From Bacillota bacterium (GTDB lineage Bacteria > Bacillota > Bacilli > Paenibacillales > NBRC-103111): a DNA stretch of 64,000 nt. Every line of letters starts with the position of its first letter. Positions within the stretch are counted from its first letter, which is position 1. Location of the stretch: NCBI GenBank assembly GCA_023386955.1, contig JAEWIS010000055.1, positions 180,203-244,202 on the forward strand, in the 5' to 3' direction. Positions 17,005-27,045 of this stretch are shown in pieces. A program made the position numbers and the translations under genes. The notes under the pieces were generated by a model. That model was not told the DNA's origin and did no database searches. It saw only the letters and a list, made by a program, of their open reading frames with translations.

Positions 17005-17853
17005 CTAATCTAGCCCGGACTGCTCCAAACTCCACTTCCACAGCCGTGCCGCTTCCTCTTCATTCCTCGCCCGCGGCGCCAATTCCTGGATCTTACGCCG
17101 GTAAAAATATTGCCCGCTTACGCTGCCCAGCTCCGGCGCCGTGGCCAAATAAATAGCGGTGTCTGCACCTTGTTCGGGGGTCAGAAAAACATGGGACAGC
17201 AGCTTCAGGACGGAGCGGCCAAAGCCCGTCTCCCGGTTTACGCCGATGCTGGTTCCCACCGCTCCCGGATGCAGACAATTTACGGTTACGCTTGTGCCCT
17301 GCAGACGGGCTGCCAGTTCACGGGTGAAGAGGATATTGGCCAGTTTGGAGCGTGCGTATGCTTTGCCGGGGTTGAAGCCGCGGGACAGGGTATGATCATC
17401 CAGATACAGCTTGCCTATTTTATAGGCACCGGAGGCCACCACGACAATCCGGCCTTGCTCCGCCGCTTTGAGGTTATCCAGCAACAGGTTGGTGAGCAGG
17501 AAATGCCCCAGATGATTCACGCCCAGGTCCCGTTCATAACCATCGGCGGTAAGCTCGCGTCTGACGGTAACCACGCCGGCATTGTTCATCAACACATCCA
17601 GCACCGGATAGGCGGCTTTGAATTCCTCCGCAAAAGCGCGGATGCTTGCAAACGAACCCAAGTCGCAGAGCATCAGATAAATCTGCTCAGAGCCGCTCCG
17701 GCGTTTGGCCTCCGCCAGCGCTTCCTCCCCGCGTTGACGGCTCCGGCAGGCCATAATCACCGTCGCTCCTCTACGGGCCATTTCCACTGTGGCCGCCAGT
17801 CCCATTCCCGAATTAGCGCCAGTGATCAGGACATATTTTCCTCTCATGGACAT
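17005..17853 (-). CDS. Short-chain dehydrogenase/reductase, retinol dehydrogenase-like
   Basis: 282 residues from ATG 17853 (purine-rich GAGGAAGGAAG upstream). The Rossmann signature TGANSGMG is at 11-18, NNAG at 90-93, and the catalytic S141, Y166 and K170 (YARSK) are all present, so the enzyme should be active with NADP(H) or NAD(H). The SKLANILFTREL segment is typical of WW-oxidoreductase/retinol-dehydrogenase-like bacterial SDRs, whose substrates are mostly unknown. The gene lies 39 bp downstream of a MerR-methyltransferase gene and is probably co-transcribed with it. A degenerate copy of the first 28 codons of a related gene occurs at 29478-29573. Confidence 0.93.
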   Translation of the reverse strand: MSMRGKYVLITGANSGMGLAATVEMARRGATVIMACRSRQRGEEALAEAKRRSGSEQIYLMLCDLGSFASIRAFAEEFKAAYPVLDVLMNNAGVVTVRRELTADGYERDLGVNHLGHFLLTNLLLDNLKAAEQGRIVVVASGAYKIGKLYLDDHTLSRGFNPGKAYARSKLANILFTRELAARLQGTSVTVNCLHPGAVGTSIGVNRETGFGRSVLKLLSHVFLTPEQGADTAIYLATAPELGSVSGQYFYRRKIQELAPRARNEEEAARLWKWSLEQSGLD

Positions 17854-17892
17854 CTTCCTTCCTCTGGACAAGTCCAGTTCCCTGACAGCTGC

Positions 17893-19098
17893 TTATTGGC
17901 GGCAGGCGGTGAATAACCCGACCTCCTTGGTAATATGGATAGCGCCTTCCTTCCGGATGAACTCGTTTAACATAAGCTCCAGCTTGGACAAACGGTTGTC
18001 CGTCAGGTTCTCCCGGCCCCCGGGGGTAGTCCGGATGTAATCGATAAGGGGCTGCGCATCCGTTACCCGCAGGGCATCCTCATATTGCTTAACCCGGATA
18101 TCCGTGAAGCCTGCAGCATACAGCTGTGCCTCCCCGTTCTCCAACCCAAACTCGCAGGCGAAATCCTGGCGTCCAAAATCATAGCTCGGATTCACTTGGC
18201 TCAAAAAGCCCTTAACCTCTATCATGTGCCGGCTGCCCATGGTGGAGGCCAACAGCATCCCGCCGGGTTTCAGCACACGCCGGATTTCCTTAAGAGCCTG
18301 GTGCCGCTCGCTGACATGATAGAGCATATGATTGGCCAGCACCGCATCGAAGCTTGCATCGGGGAACGGGATGGAGCGGGCATCTGCCGGGGAGAAGCAG
18401 AATCTGTCAGCAGGAACGCAGGTCCTCAGCCCTTCCTTGGCGTCATGAAGCATACCCTCGGACAAGTCTGTCAAGGTAACATTCCAGCCGTGCGGTATCC
18501 GGTCCGCATTCCGCTGCCACAAGGTCCCGTCCCCACAGCCCAGCTCCAGAATCAAACTCTGTTCCGGGATGGCCAATTGATCGAACAGCCAATGATGCCA
18601 TGTGTGGGGATTTATACTGAAGCCATCGTGGAGGTGGATTCTTGTCTGCAGGTTAAATGCACTTTCATACTCCTGATTCACCACCCGGATAATCGACGCG
18701 AACAGCTCCCATCCGGGACTGCTTTCGTCTTCTCCTGCCGGGGGAACGGAGCCCTCAGCCTGATCCAGGCTTTCCAGCAGTGAAAGGGTTTCCTTCACTG
18801 TTTTTTGAACCAGGCGGAGATGCTCCATTTTCTGGCCGATAATCGTGCTCTGCACGCGCAGGGATTCCTTCAGGTCCGCCTCATGCCCGTCACGCTGGAC
18901 GATGCTTCGGATCTCATCAATGGACATGCCGATATACTTCAACGTCATAATCCGCTGCAGCCGGGCCAAATCCTGCTTGGTATAATACCGGTGCCCCGAG
19001 CTGGTCCGGTAGCTGGGATTTAATAATCCTACCTTATCATAAAACTGCACCGTGCGTTTGGTTACGCCTGCCTTATCCGCAAATTGCCCCGCGGTCAT
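17893..19098 (-). CDS. MerR-type regulator fused to a SAM-dependent methyltransferase
   Basis: 401 residues from ATG 19098, which has AGGAGG at ideal spacing; an in-frame GTG 21 bp upstream is less likely. Residues 1-70 are a MerR winged helix-turn-helix (AGQFADKAGVTKRTVQFYDK, GHRYYTKQDLARLQRI), followed by a coiled dimer helix to about 112. Residues about 130-400 form a class I methyltransferase with motif I LELGCGDGTLW (184-194), TLTDLSEGML and the later LKEIRRVLKPGGMLL. The MerR part should bind DNA and respond to a ligand, and the methyltransferase part could modify a small molecule, perhaps the inducer. Fusions of this type exist in Bacillales but have no settled role. The SDR downstream may belong to the same detoxification pathway. 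Confidence 0.9.
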   Translation of the reverse strand: MTAGQFADKAGVTKRTVQFYDKVGLLNPSYRTSSGHRYYTKQDLARLQRIMTLKYIGMSIDEIRSIVQRDGHEADLKESLRVQSTIIGQKMEHLRLVQKTVKETLSLLESLDQAEGSVPPAGEDESSPGWELFASIIRVVNQEYESAFNLQTRIHLHDGFSINPHTWHHWLFDQLAIPEQSLILELGCGDGTLWQRNADRIPHGWNVTLTDLSEGMLHDAKEGLRTCVPADRFCFSPADARSIPFPDASFDAVLANHMLYHVSERHQALKEIRRVLKPGGMLLASTMGSRHMIEVKGFLSQVNPSYDFGRQDFACEFGLENGEAQLYAAGFTDIRVKQYEDALRVTDAQPLIDYIRTTPGGRENLTDNRLSKLELMLNEFIRKEGAIHITKEVGLFTACRQ

Positions 19099-19137
19099 CC
19101 AATCCTCCTGCAGCTGCACCTTCTTTGCCCCCGTTCG

Positions 19138-20322
19138 CTACTCTCTTTTGCCCGCTGCAGCCAGATGTCCCTGGAATTCATCCGGAAGCTCAGGAACAAA
19201 TCCGAAATGACAGGCGATAATCTGCACAATCCGCTTCGACGCCAGCCCGTCGCCAAACGGATTCACCGTGTTGGACATGGAATGATAAATATTCTTATCC
19301 GTCAAAAGCCGGCTGGTGATCTCATGAATGGCTTCTTCCTCCGTCCCGGCCAGATAAACCGCATGAACGGCAACCGCCTCAGGCCGCTCCGTGGTGTCCC
19401 GCATGAGCACAAGGGGCTTATGGAATACAGGCGTCTCCTCCTGAAGACCGCCGGAATCGCTCATCACCAGGAAGGAGCGGGCCAGCAGATTGATCATATC
19501 CGAATATTCGATAGGATCCAGCAGATGAATCCGCTCATGACCCCATAACATTCCGAACGCGGCCTCCCGGACGGTTGGGCTTAGATGAACGGGATAGATA
19601 ATAGACACGTCGGGATGCTCATCGGCAATCCGCCGGATGGCACGGAACATCCGCTGCATGGGAGCCCCGTAGTTTTCCTTCCGGTGAACGGTCACAGTAA
19701 TGATTCTGCCCGGTTGCTTGACCAGTCGGTTCAGGATGTCTTCGTTAAATATATAACTGGTGCAGTTGGTTGCAATTGCGGCATCCACCGCCGTTTGTCC
19801 TGTCACATAGATGTCCTTATCATTGTAGCCTTCCTTCAACAGATTGTCTCTGCTAACCGGTGTAGGCGCAAATGAAATATCCGTCACCACGTCTACAATT
19901 CTCCGGTTTATCTCCTCCGGCCACGGCGAGTATTTGTTGTGGGAACGCAGCCCCGCCTCTACATGCCCAACAGGTATTTTATGAAAAAAAGCCACCATTC
20001 CGCCGCATACCGCCGTTTGGGTGTCGCCGTGAATCAGGATAAAATCCGGACGGTCTTCGGCAATCATCGCATCCAGTCCCGTGATAGCCGCCGAGGTAAT
20101 GTCGGCAAGGGTCTGGTTCTCCTTCATAATGGCCAAATCCACATCCGGCTGTATATCAAAATGGGACAGTGCCTGATACAGCTGCTCCTGATGCTGCCCG
20201 GTCACCACCACCTTGGTTTTAAACCATTCCGTGTGTTTCTTTAATTCCTGAACCACCGGCCCCAGCTTCGTCGCTTCCGGACGGGTGCCGAAAATCACCA
20301 TAATCTTCTTGCGTTCGGACAT
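19138..20322 (-). CDS. mnaA: UDP-N-acetylglucosamine 2-epimerase (non-hydrolysing)
   Basis: 394 residues, normal length, ATG 20322 behind AAGGGGGAAA. The N-terminus IMVIFGTRPEATKLGPVV and the motifs IHGDTQTA, GHVEAGLRS and SDSGGLQEE are characteristic of the WecB/MnaA family. The enzyme interconverts UDP-GlcNAc and UDP-ManNAc in the cytoplasm. UDP-ManNAc is used for wall teichoic acid linkage units and secondary cell-wall polymers; in Paenibacillaceae these polymers anchor SLH proteins such as the one encoded at 21154-26868. The gene is divergent from the TraX-like gene. Only the assignment of pathway, not of reaction, is inferred. Confidence 0.95.
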   Translation of the reverse strand: MSERKKIMVIFGTRPEATKLGPVVQELKKHTEWFKTKVVVTGQHQEQLYQALSHFDIQPDVDLAIMKENQTLADITSAAITGLDAMIAEDRPDFILIHGDTQTAVCGGMVAFFHKIPVGHVEAGLRSHNKYSPWPEEINRRIVDVVTDISFAPTPVSRDNLLKEGYNDKDIYVTGQTAVDAAIATNCTSYIFNEDILNRLVKQPGRIITVTVHRKENYGAPMQRMFRAIRRIADEHPDVSIIYPVHLSPTVREAAFGMLWGHERIHLLDPIEYSDMINLLARSFLVMSDSGGLQEETPVFHKPLVLMRDTTERPEAVAVHAVYLAGTEEEAIHEITSRLLTDKNIYHSMSNTVNPFGDGLASKRIVQIIACHFGFVPELPDEFQGHLAAAGKRE

Positions 20323-20458
20323 CGTACATTTCCCCCTTCGTTTACGGTAAAGCCAGCGTAAGGGATAACGTTACGTCACATGCAAGAGGAAAGTGGAGTC
20401 CTCACTCTCCACCATATGCGTTATAATAAATCTAAGTTTTATGTGAAAGGAGAATGGG

Positions 20459-21091
20459 ATGCAAATTCTGGCGATGCTGTCGATGACGTCCGATCATTTT
20501 GGGAGAATGTTCCTGCCGCAGGACGCCTTGTGGCAATTCATCGGGCGGTTGGCCTTCCCGATTTATACCTATCTTCTGGTCTTGGGTTACCAACGCACCC
20601 GGGATGTGCACCGCTATTTTGGCCGGCTGCTGCTGATCGGTGTGTTGGCCCAGGTGCCCTATATGCTGGCCATTCGGCCCAATCATATCAATGTGCTCGG
20701 CACGCTGATCCTTGGATTGTTTGTGCTGTATGCTCTGGACCGGCTGAAATCCCTTCCCCTGAAAATCCTGCTGGTTTCCGTGGTTACTGTAATTTTGGAG
20801 GTATTCCCGTTCGATTACGGCTTCTACGGCATTCTGCTGCTGCTGATCTACCGGTACACCTCCGGCCATGTGATGGTCATTCTTCATTTTGTTCTGAACA
20901 TCGTTGCTGTGTTTGCAAATGGACCCGCCTGGATTCTCCAGATGGCAAGCCTCGGCACTACCCTGCTTATCGCGTACGCGCCTGCTTTGGTGCGGTGGGT
21001 GGATGGTTTCCGGATTCCCAAGTGGATGTGGCGCAGCTTTTACCCAGCCCATTTTGTCATTTTGCTGTTGATCCGGTATCTGTTCGGTTAA
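20459..21091 (+). CDS. TraX family membrane protein
   Basis: 210 residues from ATG 20459 with AAAGGAG upstream. The protein starts MQILAMLSMTSDHFGRMFLP, the conserved N-terminal TraX pattern, and continues with about seven hydrophobic helices (LAFPIYTYLLVLGYQRTR, HINVLGTLILGLFVLYAL, YGFYGILLLLIYRYTSGH). TraX was first described as the F-pilin N-acetylase, but the chromosomal homologues widespread in Firmicutes are not linked to conjugation and are related to membrane acyltransferases. Nothing here suggests a conjugative element. Its function, perhaps acylation of an envelope component, is not known. It shares a divergent promoter region with mnaA. Confidence 0.88.
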   Translation: MQILAMLSMTSDHFGRMFLPQDALWQFIGRLAFPIYTYLLVLGYQRTRDVHRYFGRLLLIGVLAQVPYMLAIRPNHINVLGTLILGLFVLYALDRLKSLPLKILLVSVVTVILEVFPFDYGFYGILLLLIYRYTSGHVMVILHFVLNIVAVFANGPAWILQMASLGTTLLIAYAPALVRWVDGFRIPKWMWRSFYPAHFVILLLIRYLFG

Positions 21092-21133
21092 AAAAAAGGG
21101 ATCTGCTTATGCCGGCGCATAAACAGATCCCTT
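21091..21133. terminator. Bidirectional terminator between convergent genes
   Basis: AAGGGATCTG (21096-21105) pairs perfectly with CAGATCCCTT (21124-21133); the loop contains a further TATGC/GCATA pair. Seven T residues follow on the minus strand, so it terminates the SLH-protein gene and probably also the TraX-like gene. Confidence 0.85.
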
Positions 21134-21153
21134 GTTACTTCCGCTACTTGCTG

Positions 21154-24100
21154 CTAAATCAAGCCCGACGCTTGCAGCAGCCGTTTGACAATGACGGCCA
21201 CCTCGGCGCGGGTGATGTTGCTTTTGGGTGCTGCGGTGTCATTATCCCGGCCGGTCATGATGCCGGTTTTGAGACAGGCTGCCATACTCAGCTTGGCATA
21301 ATCGGCTGCTTCGCCGGCGTCTGTAAACCCGGCCAACAGCTGCTCTGCCTCGTTAGCGGTAAGCTCTGCCTTTAGGCCGGTGAGCTTCATGGCTCTGGCC
21401 GTCATAACCATGGCCTGCTCCCGGGTAATGGTACTCATCGGTCCGAAGGTGCCATCCTCATATCCGTCGATAATTCCGTTGGCATACGCAATGGCTACTG
21501 CATCGTAATACCAGCTGCCCTTGGCTACGTCCTGGAACACATCCTTGCCGGTGCCCGGCCGCATCAGCCCAAGCCCCTTCACCATCACCGCGGCAAATTC
21601 CGCACGGGTAATGTCCCGGTCCGGCTCGAACCGGCCTTCGCCGCTGCCCTCCATAATAAGGCGGGAAGCCATGTCGTTCACGGTATCCTTTGCCCAATGA
21701 GCAGTCACATCTGCAAAGGTTTTAGGGCTGTAAATCACCGCATAGGTGCTGTTGGTCAAGCTGTTGATGGTGGCGTAATATTTCCCGCCGATCAGCACAA
21801 TGGACGTAGGTACATGGGAGAAGGAGCCGTCGGCATTCAGCACAATACCTGTAGTTACCTTGCCCGGAACGGTTCCGTCCGGTAAAACAATTGTTCTTTC
21901 CACATAACCCGAGAATGTGGAAACATCGGCTGTTTTATTACCGCTGGCAGCGGTAATCTTGAACTCTACCGGCTCTGCGGCAAGCTGATAACCCTGTTGC
22001 TGGGCCATGTTCTGTACCTGCTTCACCGTATCCGCTGCAGGTGCTGCAATGGTGATGTGGAGCTTGATGTCCTTCAGCTCCGACTGCGCTCCCAATTGGC
22101 GGGCGATGTCTTCCATCTGAATTTGTGCGGCAGGCAGGGTATAGGTAGCCTTCCCTGTTTGGAGTTCCAGGACCGCGGCCTTGGTTCCCATACTCTTCAG
22201 CATGTCTCCGGTAAGCTCCACAACAACCTTGTCAGCTGCAGTATCTACCGGAATGGTAATAGTGCCGCCTTGGCCAGCCTGGATCAGCCTTTGCTCCAGC
22301 TTGCTTGAGTCAACCGAAATGGTAGTAACCGTTTGGCCGTTTTCCTGAGTGGTCACAGTTGCGCCGACACTGCCAGCCGGAGTGACTGTACCAGGAATGC
22401 CACCACCCGTTGAAGGAGACGGTTCCTCATCCACTGGGGCAATGACAGTCAAACTCACGCTTTTCGTATCGGCTGTGCCGTCGATCCACGCTGTTCCGTC
22501 CCAGCTTTGTTTCTGGAAGGTAGCGGTTATGGTGTACGTACCTGCAGAAGCGGTGGTGTAACGGGAGGAATACTCCTGCCCGTTTACGGTGAACACTCCT
22601 GATTTCCCGCTCTCTGTAGAGCTCCAGGCAGTTGGAATATAGCGTTCTTCCCCAAATACTGTACCCACGGCATTCTGCCTGTCCCCTGCTGCGGTAATGG
22701 TTACAGTTCCGCCTGCGGTTATGCTTGTCGGGGTCACTGTGACCGTATTAAGGTCCACATTGGCCGCCGGTGCCAGAACGACAGTGAGAACCGCGCTCTG
22801 TGTACCCGTGGTGGTATCCATCCAAGCCATTCCGTCCCATACCTGCTTCTGGAAGGTGGCGGTGATGGTGAAGCTGCCTGCTTGAGCCGGGACGTAAGCG
22901 GCTTGGTATACCTGCTCCGTTACCGTAAATTCTCCCGACTTGCCGGCCTCTGTGGAGCTCCAGACTGCGGGGATATACCGCTCGTCGCCGACTACGGAAG
23001 GCGTCAGCCCCTGGTTATATCCCTCTGCTGTGATGATGACAGTCTGCCCAACTACTGTACTGCTTGGGGTGATGTGAAGGCTGTTGCCTTCAGCATTGCC
23101 CGGCGCATATACATCCAGAGTCACCGTCTTGGTATCCGTGGCTCCGTTAACCCAGGACGAGCCGTTCCAGTTCATCTTCTGGAACACAGCCGTTACCACA
23201 TGTGCCCCCGCCTCCGAAGCGGTATAGCTGGAGATGTACGCTCCCTTTTCCCCATCCCATTGGAAGCCGCCGTTTTTGCCGCCCTCTGTGGAGGACCAGG
23301 TGGCGGGAATGAATTTTTCATCACCTGCCACAGAGCCGTCAGTGGACTGTCTGTCTCCGGCGGCCGTCAGCGTTACCGTACTGCCTGCCGCTATTCTGCT
23401 GCGGTCAAACGAGACATTGTTGTTGGCGGAGTCAGCAAGATGGACACCGGATTTCACAACAGTTATGGTAAACGGCTTCTCCGTATACAGCCCGCCTGCA
23501 TCTGTGCTTCTGACCCGGATGCTGTAGCTGCTTTGGTTATCGTACACCAGAGCTGTTACCGTCTGCAGGGTATTCCCGGAGATGGCGAAGCTTGCGTTGC
23601 CGGAATCCCCTTCCCCTGCCGACAGCGAATAGGTGAAGGTGTCTCCTTCATCCGGGTCGGTGGTGGAGAAGGACCCTACAGTGCTTCCTGCCGGTGATTG
23701 CTCGGATACGCTGGTTTGAGTCAGGGAAATGTCAGCAGGAGCCTTGTTGATCCCTGTCACTACCACCTGATCGAATGCCGCATCCACAGAGGTGGTTCTG
23801 AAGCCGATTTTGCCGGCTGTTAATTCCGTTACGGGATTGGTCCACTCCATGGTCCGTTCCCCATCCACAAAACCCTTAACCGTATTTCCTTGGACGATCA
23901 CCTTCAGCGTATACCATTGCTTCGCAGCTGTGGTGAACGTTTTGCTGGATACGTTGGTCATAACTCCGTCCACAGATTTGTACAGCTCCAGCTTTTGGGC
24001 AGAGGTATTAATCCGGTACATATAAAAATTCTTGTTGTCCAACACCCGGAAGACAAGTCCTGCGTTGGCATTGCTAATCGGTACCCTCACCTTGGCTTCA

Positions 24101-26868
24101 TACACATAATCCGTCCAGGTGTCACCGGCTGTAATCAGGCCCGTGGTATTCGCCTTTTGGACCAAAATCTTCGTGTCATCTGCAGCTACATTCCAGGTGC
24201 CGCCATTAGATGTCCAGCCTGTGGAATTGCCATCTTCGAAATCATCGCTGAACAGGACCGCATTAGGATTGGTAACAACGGGTGTTTCATCTGCATCCGT
24301 TACATGGATGGTGAAGCTTTTCTCCACATAAAGTCCGCCTGAATCCGTGCTCCTCACCCGGATAGTGTAGCTGTTTTTGGTTTCGTAGTCCGGTTCGGCA
24401 CGGACAATAAGGGAATTTCCCAACACAGCGATGGAAAAGCTGCTGTTGTCCGTATCTCCCTGTCCCGAAACCAATGCATACGCAAAGGGCTCACTCGCAT
24501 CCGGGTCGATGGTGGAGAGGGTGCCGACGATGCCTCCCGGAGTGGTATTCTCCGCTACGCTATTATGGGAGAGTACAATATCTGTTGGCGCTTCATTGGT
24601 TGCCGTCACAGCGGCATCGTCAAACAAAACCTTGGCTGAGGTGGTCCGGAAGCCAACTCCCCCCGAAGTTAATTCGGTTGTCGGATTCGTCCATTCCGTC
24701 TTTAACTCCCCGTCCACATAACCTTTGACCGTATTGCCCTTCACAATCACCTTCACGGTATACCACTGCTTAACAGATGTGAAAGGAACATCCGTCAGCG
24801 CGGTCATCGTACCTTCTACGGACTTGAACAGCTCCAGCTTCTTGCTCTTGGCATTCATTCGGTACATGTAGAAATTCTTGTCATCCTTCACACGGAAGAC
24901 AAGGCCTGCGTTTTCCTCATTGTTTATAAACGGCAATTTCACCTTGGCTTCATAGGTATAATCCGTCCAGGCCGCACCTGCGTTGGCAGTAATGAGAGCC
25001 GTCTGGGTTTTGCTGGTGGACAGAACCTGGTTACTGTCCTCTGCCGTCACTGCCCAGGTGCCTGCGACCGTTGTCCAGCCCACAGTGTCTCCGTCTTCAA
25101 AATTATCGCTGAAAATGGCCGGAGTTGTATTGGCAATCACGAGGCCGCTCACATTGTCATTCCGCACAGATGCTTTCATGTCAGCCAGGCTTTTGGCCAG
25201 CTTGCCCTTCACAACCACATCCGTAAAGGTGACTCCGTTCACCATGCCGCCTCTTGTGGGATTCCCCTGAATGGGAGAGGTTTCTCCCCCGGTATCACGG
25301 ACATTAATATTCTTGAACAGGATATTGCTTACATCCCCGGCTGTGCTGGTGGAGACCCGAACCCAATAATTCCCGAATTGGCTAATCCCCACTCGTTCGA
25401 TATCGATATTCTCGAAGGTAATATCTCTGGCCCAGCCCTCCTCCGGAAGAGGGTTTTCGGTATAGGCATGATCCACAAGCAGCGCCCGGGCAGCTTGATA
25501 CACATACGAATTCCGGATGGTGACGCCGATCTGCGGGGTACATATGCCCATACCCAGCTTGAAGGCTGCGCAGCGTGTCCAGGCCAAACAGTCATCGAAA
25601 ATCACATTTTCCAAATGCTCAATTTCTCCCGGCCAATCCTTGGACATGCCCTTCTGCGGCCAGGTTTTGGTGGAGAAGGTATCGTCATCGGAGATGGCAA
25701 TGGCATGCTTCACCAGTACATTCTGGCTCTCATTGATATCGATAGCATCGTCCTCAAGGGTGTATAAGTCCTGGTAGCCCTTGTAATTGGTGATCTTCAC
25801 ATCATCGGAACGGACGATCAGGAAGGCCCAGAAACCACCGTCCCGCAGGGTCAGCCCGTCAAAAGTGAAATGGCTGGTTGCCATCGGCACCACAAGATTA
25901 TTGATGAATCCCTGTCCGTTCTTGTGCTGACGCTCCTCCGGCAGCCCCTCCTTCCGTGGCGGGTTCACCATCTTGCGTTTACGCATCTCGATCCCTTTGC
26001 CGTCAATGGTGCCCCGTCCCCGCATGGTAATATTCTCGGAGTTGGTTTCCGTACGGATAAAGTAGGTGCCATCCGAAATGCTATCCTTGCGGAAGTCATT
26101 CCGGTAATCCTCTCCTCTGCCTGTGCCGACAATGACCGCTCCCCCGGCCAGGTAGAAGGTGACATTGCTTTTGAGGGTCAGATTGCTGGAGGTATACACG
26201 CCGGCAGGAATAAATACAATGCCTCCTCCTGCAGCATGGGCATCGTCGATAGCCTGCTGAATGGCATCTGAGGTGATCGTAGCCCCTGTGCTGTCCGCAT
26301 TGTAGGGCGCGTCGGTCACATTATAGATTCCCGGGCCAGAGGAGGCGGGAATATCCGTTTCCAACGGATCTGCTGCGATAACAAGCCGTTTTCTTTTCTT
26401 CTCCGGATCCTTCTCGTCCGGATTCTCATTCGGAGCCTCGTTGATATCCACGATCACATAGGTGGAGGTGGACAGCGTAAAGGTCAGCTTATTGCCGTCC
26501 ACAGTCCCTTGGATGTTCTTGGCCAGCGGACTGATGGAATACGTCGTAATCGGCTGGTTGGCCGTCACTTCAATGGTAACCGTCCCGGCAAACGAAAATT
26601 GCGCGTAGTCATATTCCGGTAGATACTTGACGACGGGCACGGCCTCCTGATCCGCCTTCAAGGAGAAAATGTCGGATGGAGTATAGATGGAAGGCATCGG
26701 GTAGTTCTGAATAACCGCCGGTCCACCCGTGGTCTGCGGCGCCAGAGAAGCCGGATCAGCGGAGCCGGTGTATGAAATGGTGTCGGCAGCACTAGCCGCC
26801 TGCGGGATAAATCCTGTAAGCGCAACGGCGAGCACCAACAAAAGACTGATTACTTTTCTTGTAAGCAT
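21154..26868 (-). CDS. SLH-anchored multidomain surface protein with pectinase-like beta-helix (GH28-like)
   Basis: 1904 residues from ATG 26868 (GGGAGG upstream). After a signal peptide (MLTRKVISLLLVLAVALTG) comes a right-handed beta-helix, about residues 190-600, with Pectate_lyase_3/GH28-like features (GIVFIPAGVYTSSNLTLKSN, LEDDAIDIN, ISDDDTFSTKTW). Then follow a LamG/DUF1080-like module, a cadherin-like domain, a second pair of the same kind, three repeats of about 110 residues with the pattern 'tvTitAaGdrQ...ERYIPtaWSSTEsGKsG', a serine/valine-rich stretch and three C-terminal SLH domains (RFEPDRDITRAEFAAVMV; GTFGPMSTITREQAMVM; SNITRAEVAVIVKRLL). SLH domains hold the protein to pyruvylated wall polymer. 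It probably degrades a pectin-like or other uronic-acid polysaccharide at the cell surface; the exact substrate is not clear. Confidence 0.9.
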   Translation of the reverse strand: MLTRKVISLLLVLAVALTGFIPQAASAADTISYTGSADPASLAPQTTGGPAVIQNYPMPSIYTPSDIFSLKADQEAVPVVKYLPEYDYAQFSFAGTVTIEVTANQPITTYSISPLAKNIQGTVDGNKLTFTLSTSTYVIVDINEAPNENPDEKDPEKKRKRLVIAADPLETDIPASSGPGIYNVTDAPYNADSTGATITSDAIQQAIDDAHAAGGGIVFIPAGVYTSSNLTLKSNVTFYLAGGAVIVGTGRGEDYRNDFRKDSISDGTYFIRTETNSENITMRGRGTIDGKGIEMRKRKMVNPPRKEGLPEERQHKNGQGFINNLVVPMATSHFTFDGLTLRDGGFWAFLIVRSDDVKITNYKGYQDLYTLEDDAIDINESQNVLVKHAIAISDDDTFSTKTWPQKGMSKDWPGEIEHLENVIFDDCLAWTRCAAFKLGMGICTPQIGVTIRNSYVYQAARALLVDHAYTENPLPEEGWARDITFENIDIERVGISQFGNYWVRVSTSTAGDVSNILFKNINVRDTGGETSPIQGNPTRGGMVNGVTFTDVVVKGKLAKSLADMKASVRNDNVSGLVIANTTPAIFSDNFEDGDTVGWTTVAGTWAVTAEDSNQVLSTSKTQTALITANAGAAWTDYTYEAKVKLPFINNEENAGLVFRVKDDKNFYMYRMNAKSKKLELFKSVEGTMTALTDVPFTSVKQWYTVKVIVKGNTVKGYVDGELKTEWTNPTTELTSGGVGFRTTSAKVLFDDAAVTATNEAPTDIVLSHNSVAENTTPGGIVGTLSTIDPDASEPFAYALVSGQGDTDNSSFSIAVLGNSLIVRAEPDYETKNSYTIRVRSTDSGGLYVEKSFTIHVTDADETPVVTNPNAVLFSDDFEDGNSTGWTSNGGTWNVAADDTKILVQKANTTGLITAGDTWTDYVYEAKVRVPISNANAGLVFRVLDNKNFYMYRINTSAQKLELYKSVDGVMTNVSSKTFTTAAKQWYTLKVIVQGNTVKGFVDGERTMEWTNPVTELTAGKIGFRTTSVDAAFDQVVVTGINKAPADISLTQTSVSEQSPAGSTVGSFSTTDPDEGDTFTYSLSAGEGDSGNASFAISGNTLQTVTALVYDNQSSYSIRVRSTDAGGLYTEKPFTITVVKSGVHLADSANNNVSFDRSRIAAGSTVTLTAAGDRQSTDGSVAGDEKFIPATWSSTEGGKNGGFQWDGEKGAYISSYTASEAGAHVVTAVFQKMNWNGSSWVNGATDTKTVTLDVYAPGNAEGNSLHITPSSTVVGQTVIITAEGYNQGLTPSVVGDERYIPAVWSSTEAGKSGEFTVTEQVYQAAYVPAQAGSFTITATFQKQVWDGMAWMDTTTGTQSAVLTVVLAPAANVDLNTVTVTPTSITAGGTVTITAAGDRQNAVGTVFGEERYIPTAWSSTESGKSGVFTVNGQEYSSRYTTASAGTYTITATFQKQSWDGTAWIDGTADTKSVSLTVIAPVDEEPSPSTGGGIPGTVTPAGSVGATVTTQENGQTVTTISVDSSKLEQRLIQAGQGGTITIPVDTAADKVVVELTGDMLKSMGTKAAVLELQTGKATYTLPAAQIQMEDIARQLGAQSELKDIKLHITIAAPAADTVKQVQNMAQQQGYQLAAEPVEFKITAASGNKTADVSTFSGYVERTIVLPDGTVPGKVTTGIVLNADGSFSHVPTSIVLIGGKYYATINSLTNSTYAVIYSPKTFADVTAHWAKDTVNDMASRLIMEGSGEGRFEPDRDITRAEFAAVMVKGLGLMRPGTGKDVFQDVAKGSWYYDAVAIAYANGIIDGYEDGTFGPMSTITREQAMVMTARAMKLTGLKAELTANEAEQLLAGFTDAGEAADYAKLSMAACLKTGIMTGRDNDTAAPKSNITRAEVAVIVKRLLQASGLI

Positions 26869-26946
26869 AAAGACCTCCCTATTCATTGTTAATTTCCTGC
26901 ACAGAAACGTAAGCGGTTACATCCTCCTTTTGTGGAATCATTAACA

Positions 26947-27014
26947 TCTGCATTATAATCATTACTCAAAAAGAAAGGAGTGGGGTAAGCCCACTCTTCA
27001 GGGATACAATTGTA
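26947..27014 (+). repeat. 68-bp imperfect direct repeat, copy 1
   Basis: Matches 28719-28786 at 63 of 68 positions and in the same orientation. The core is a hairpin with a GAGTGGG/CCCACTC stem preceded by AAAGAAAG. The two copies bracket the FAD-oxidoreductase gene. Confidence 0.85.
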
Positions 27015-27045
27015 CTGTTCTCAGGCATCCTGGGCATCCAGATAC

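Noticed and set aside
20459..21091. TraX-like gene as evidence for a conjugative element
   Set aside because: Chromosomal TraX homologues are common in Firmicutes and no other transfer gene is present.
20380..21375. 331-codon plus-strand frame overlapping the TraX-like gene
   Set aside because: It runs through the TraX-like gene in another frame and then through the SLH gene in antisense; the TraX-like frame has the ribosome site and membrane helices.
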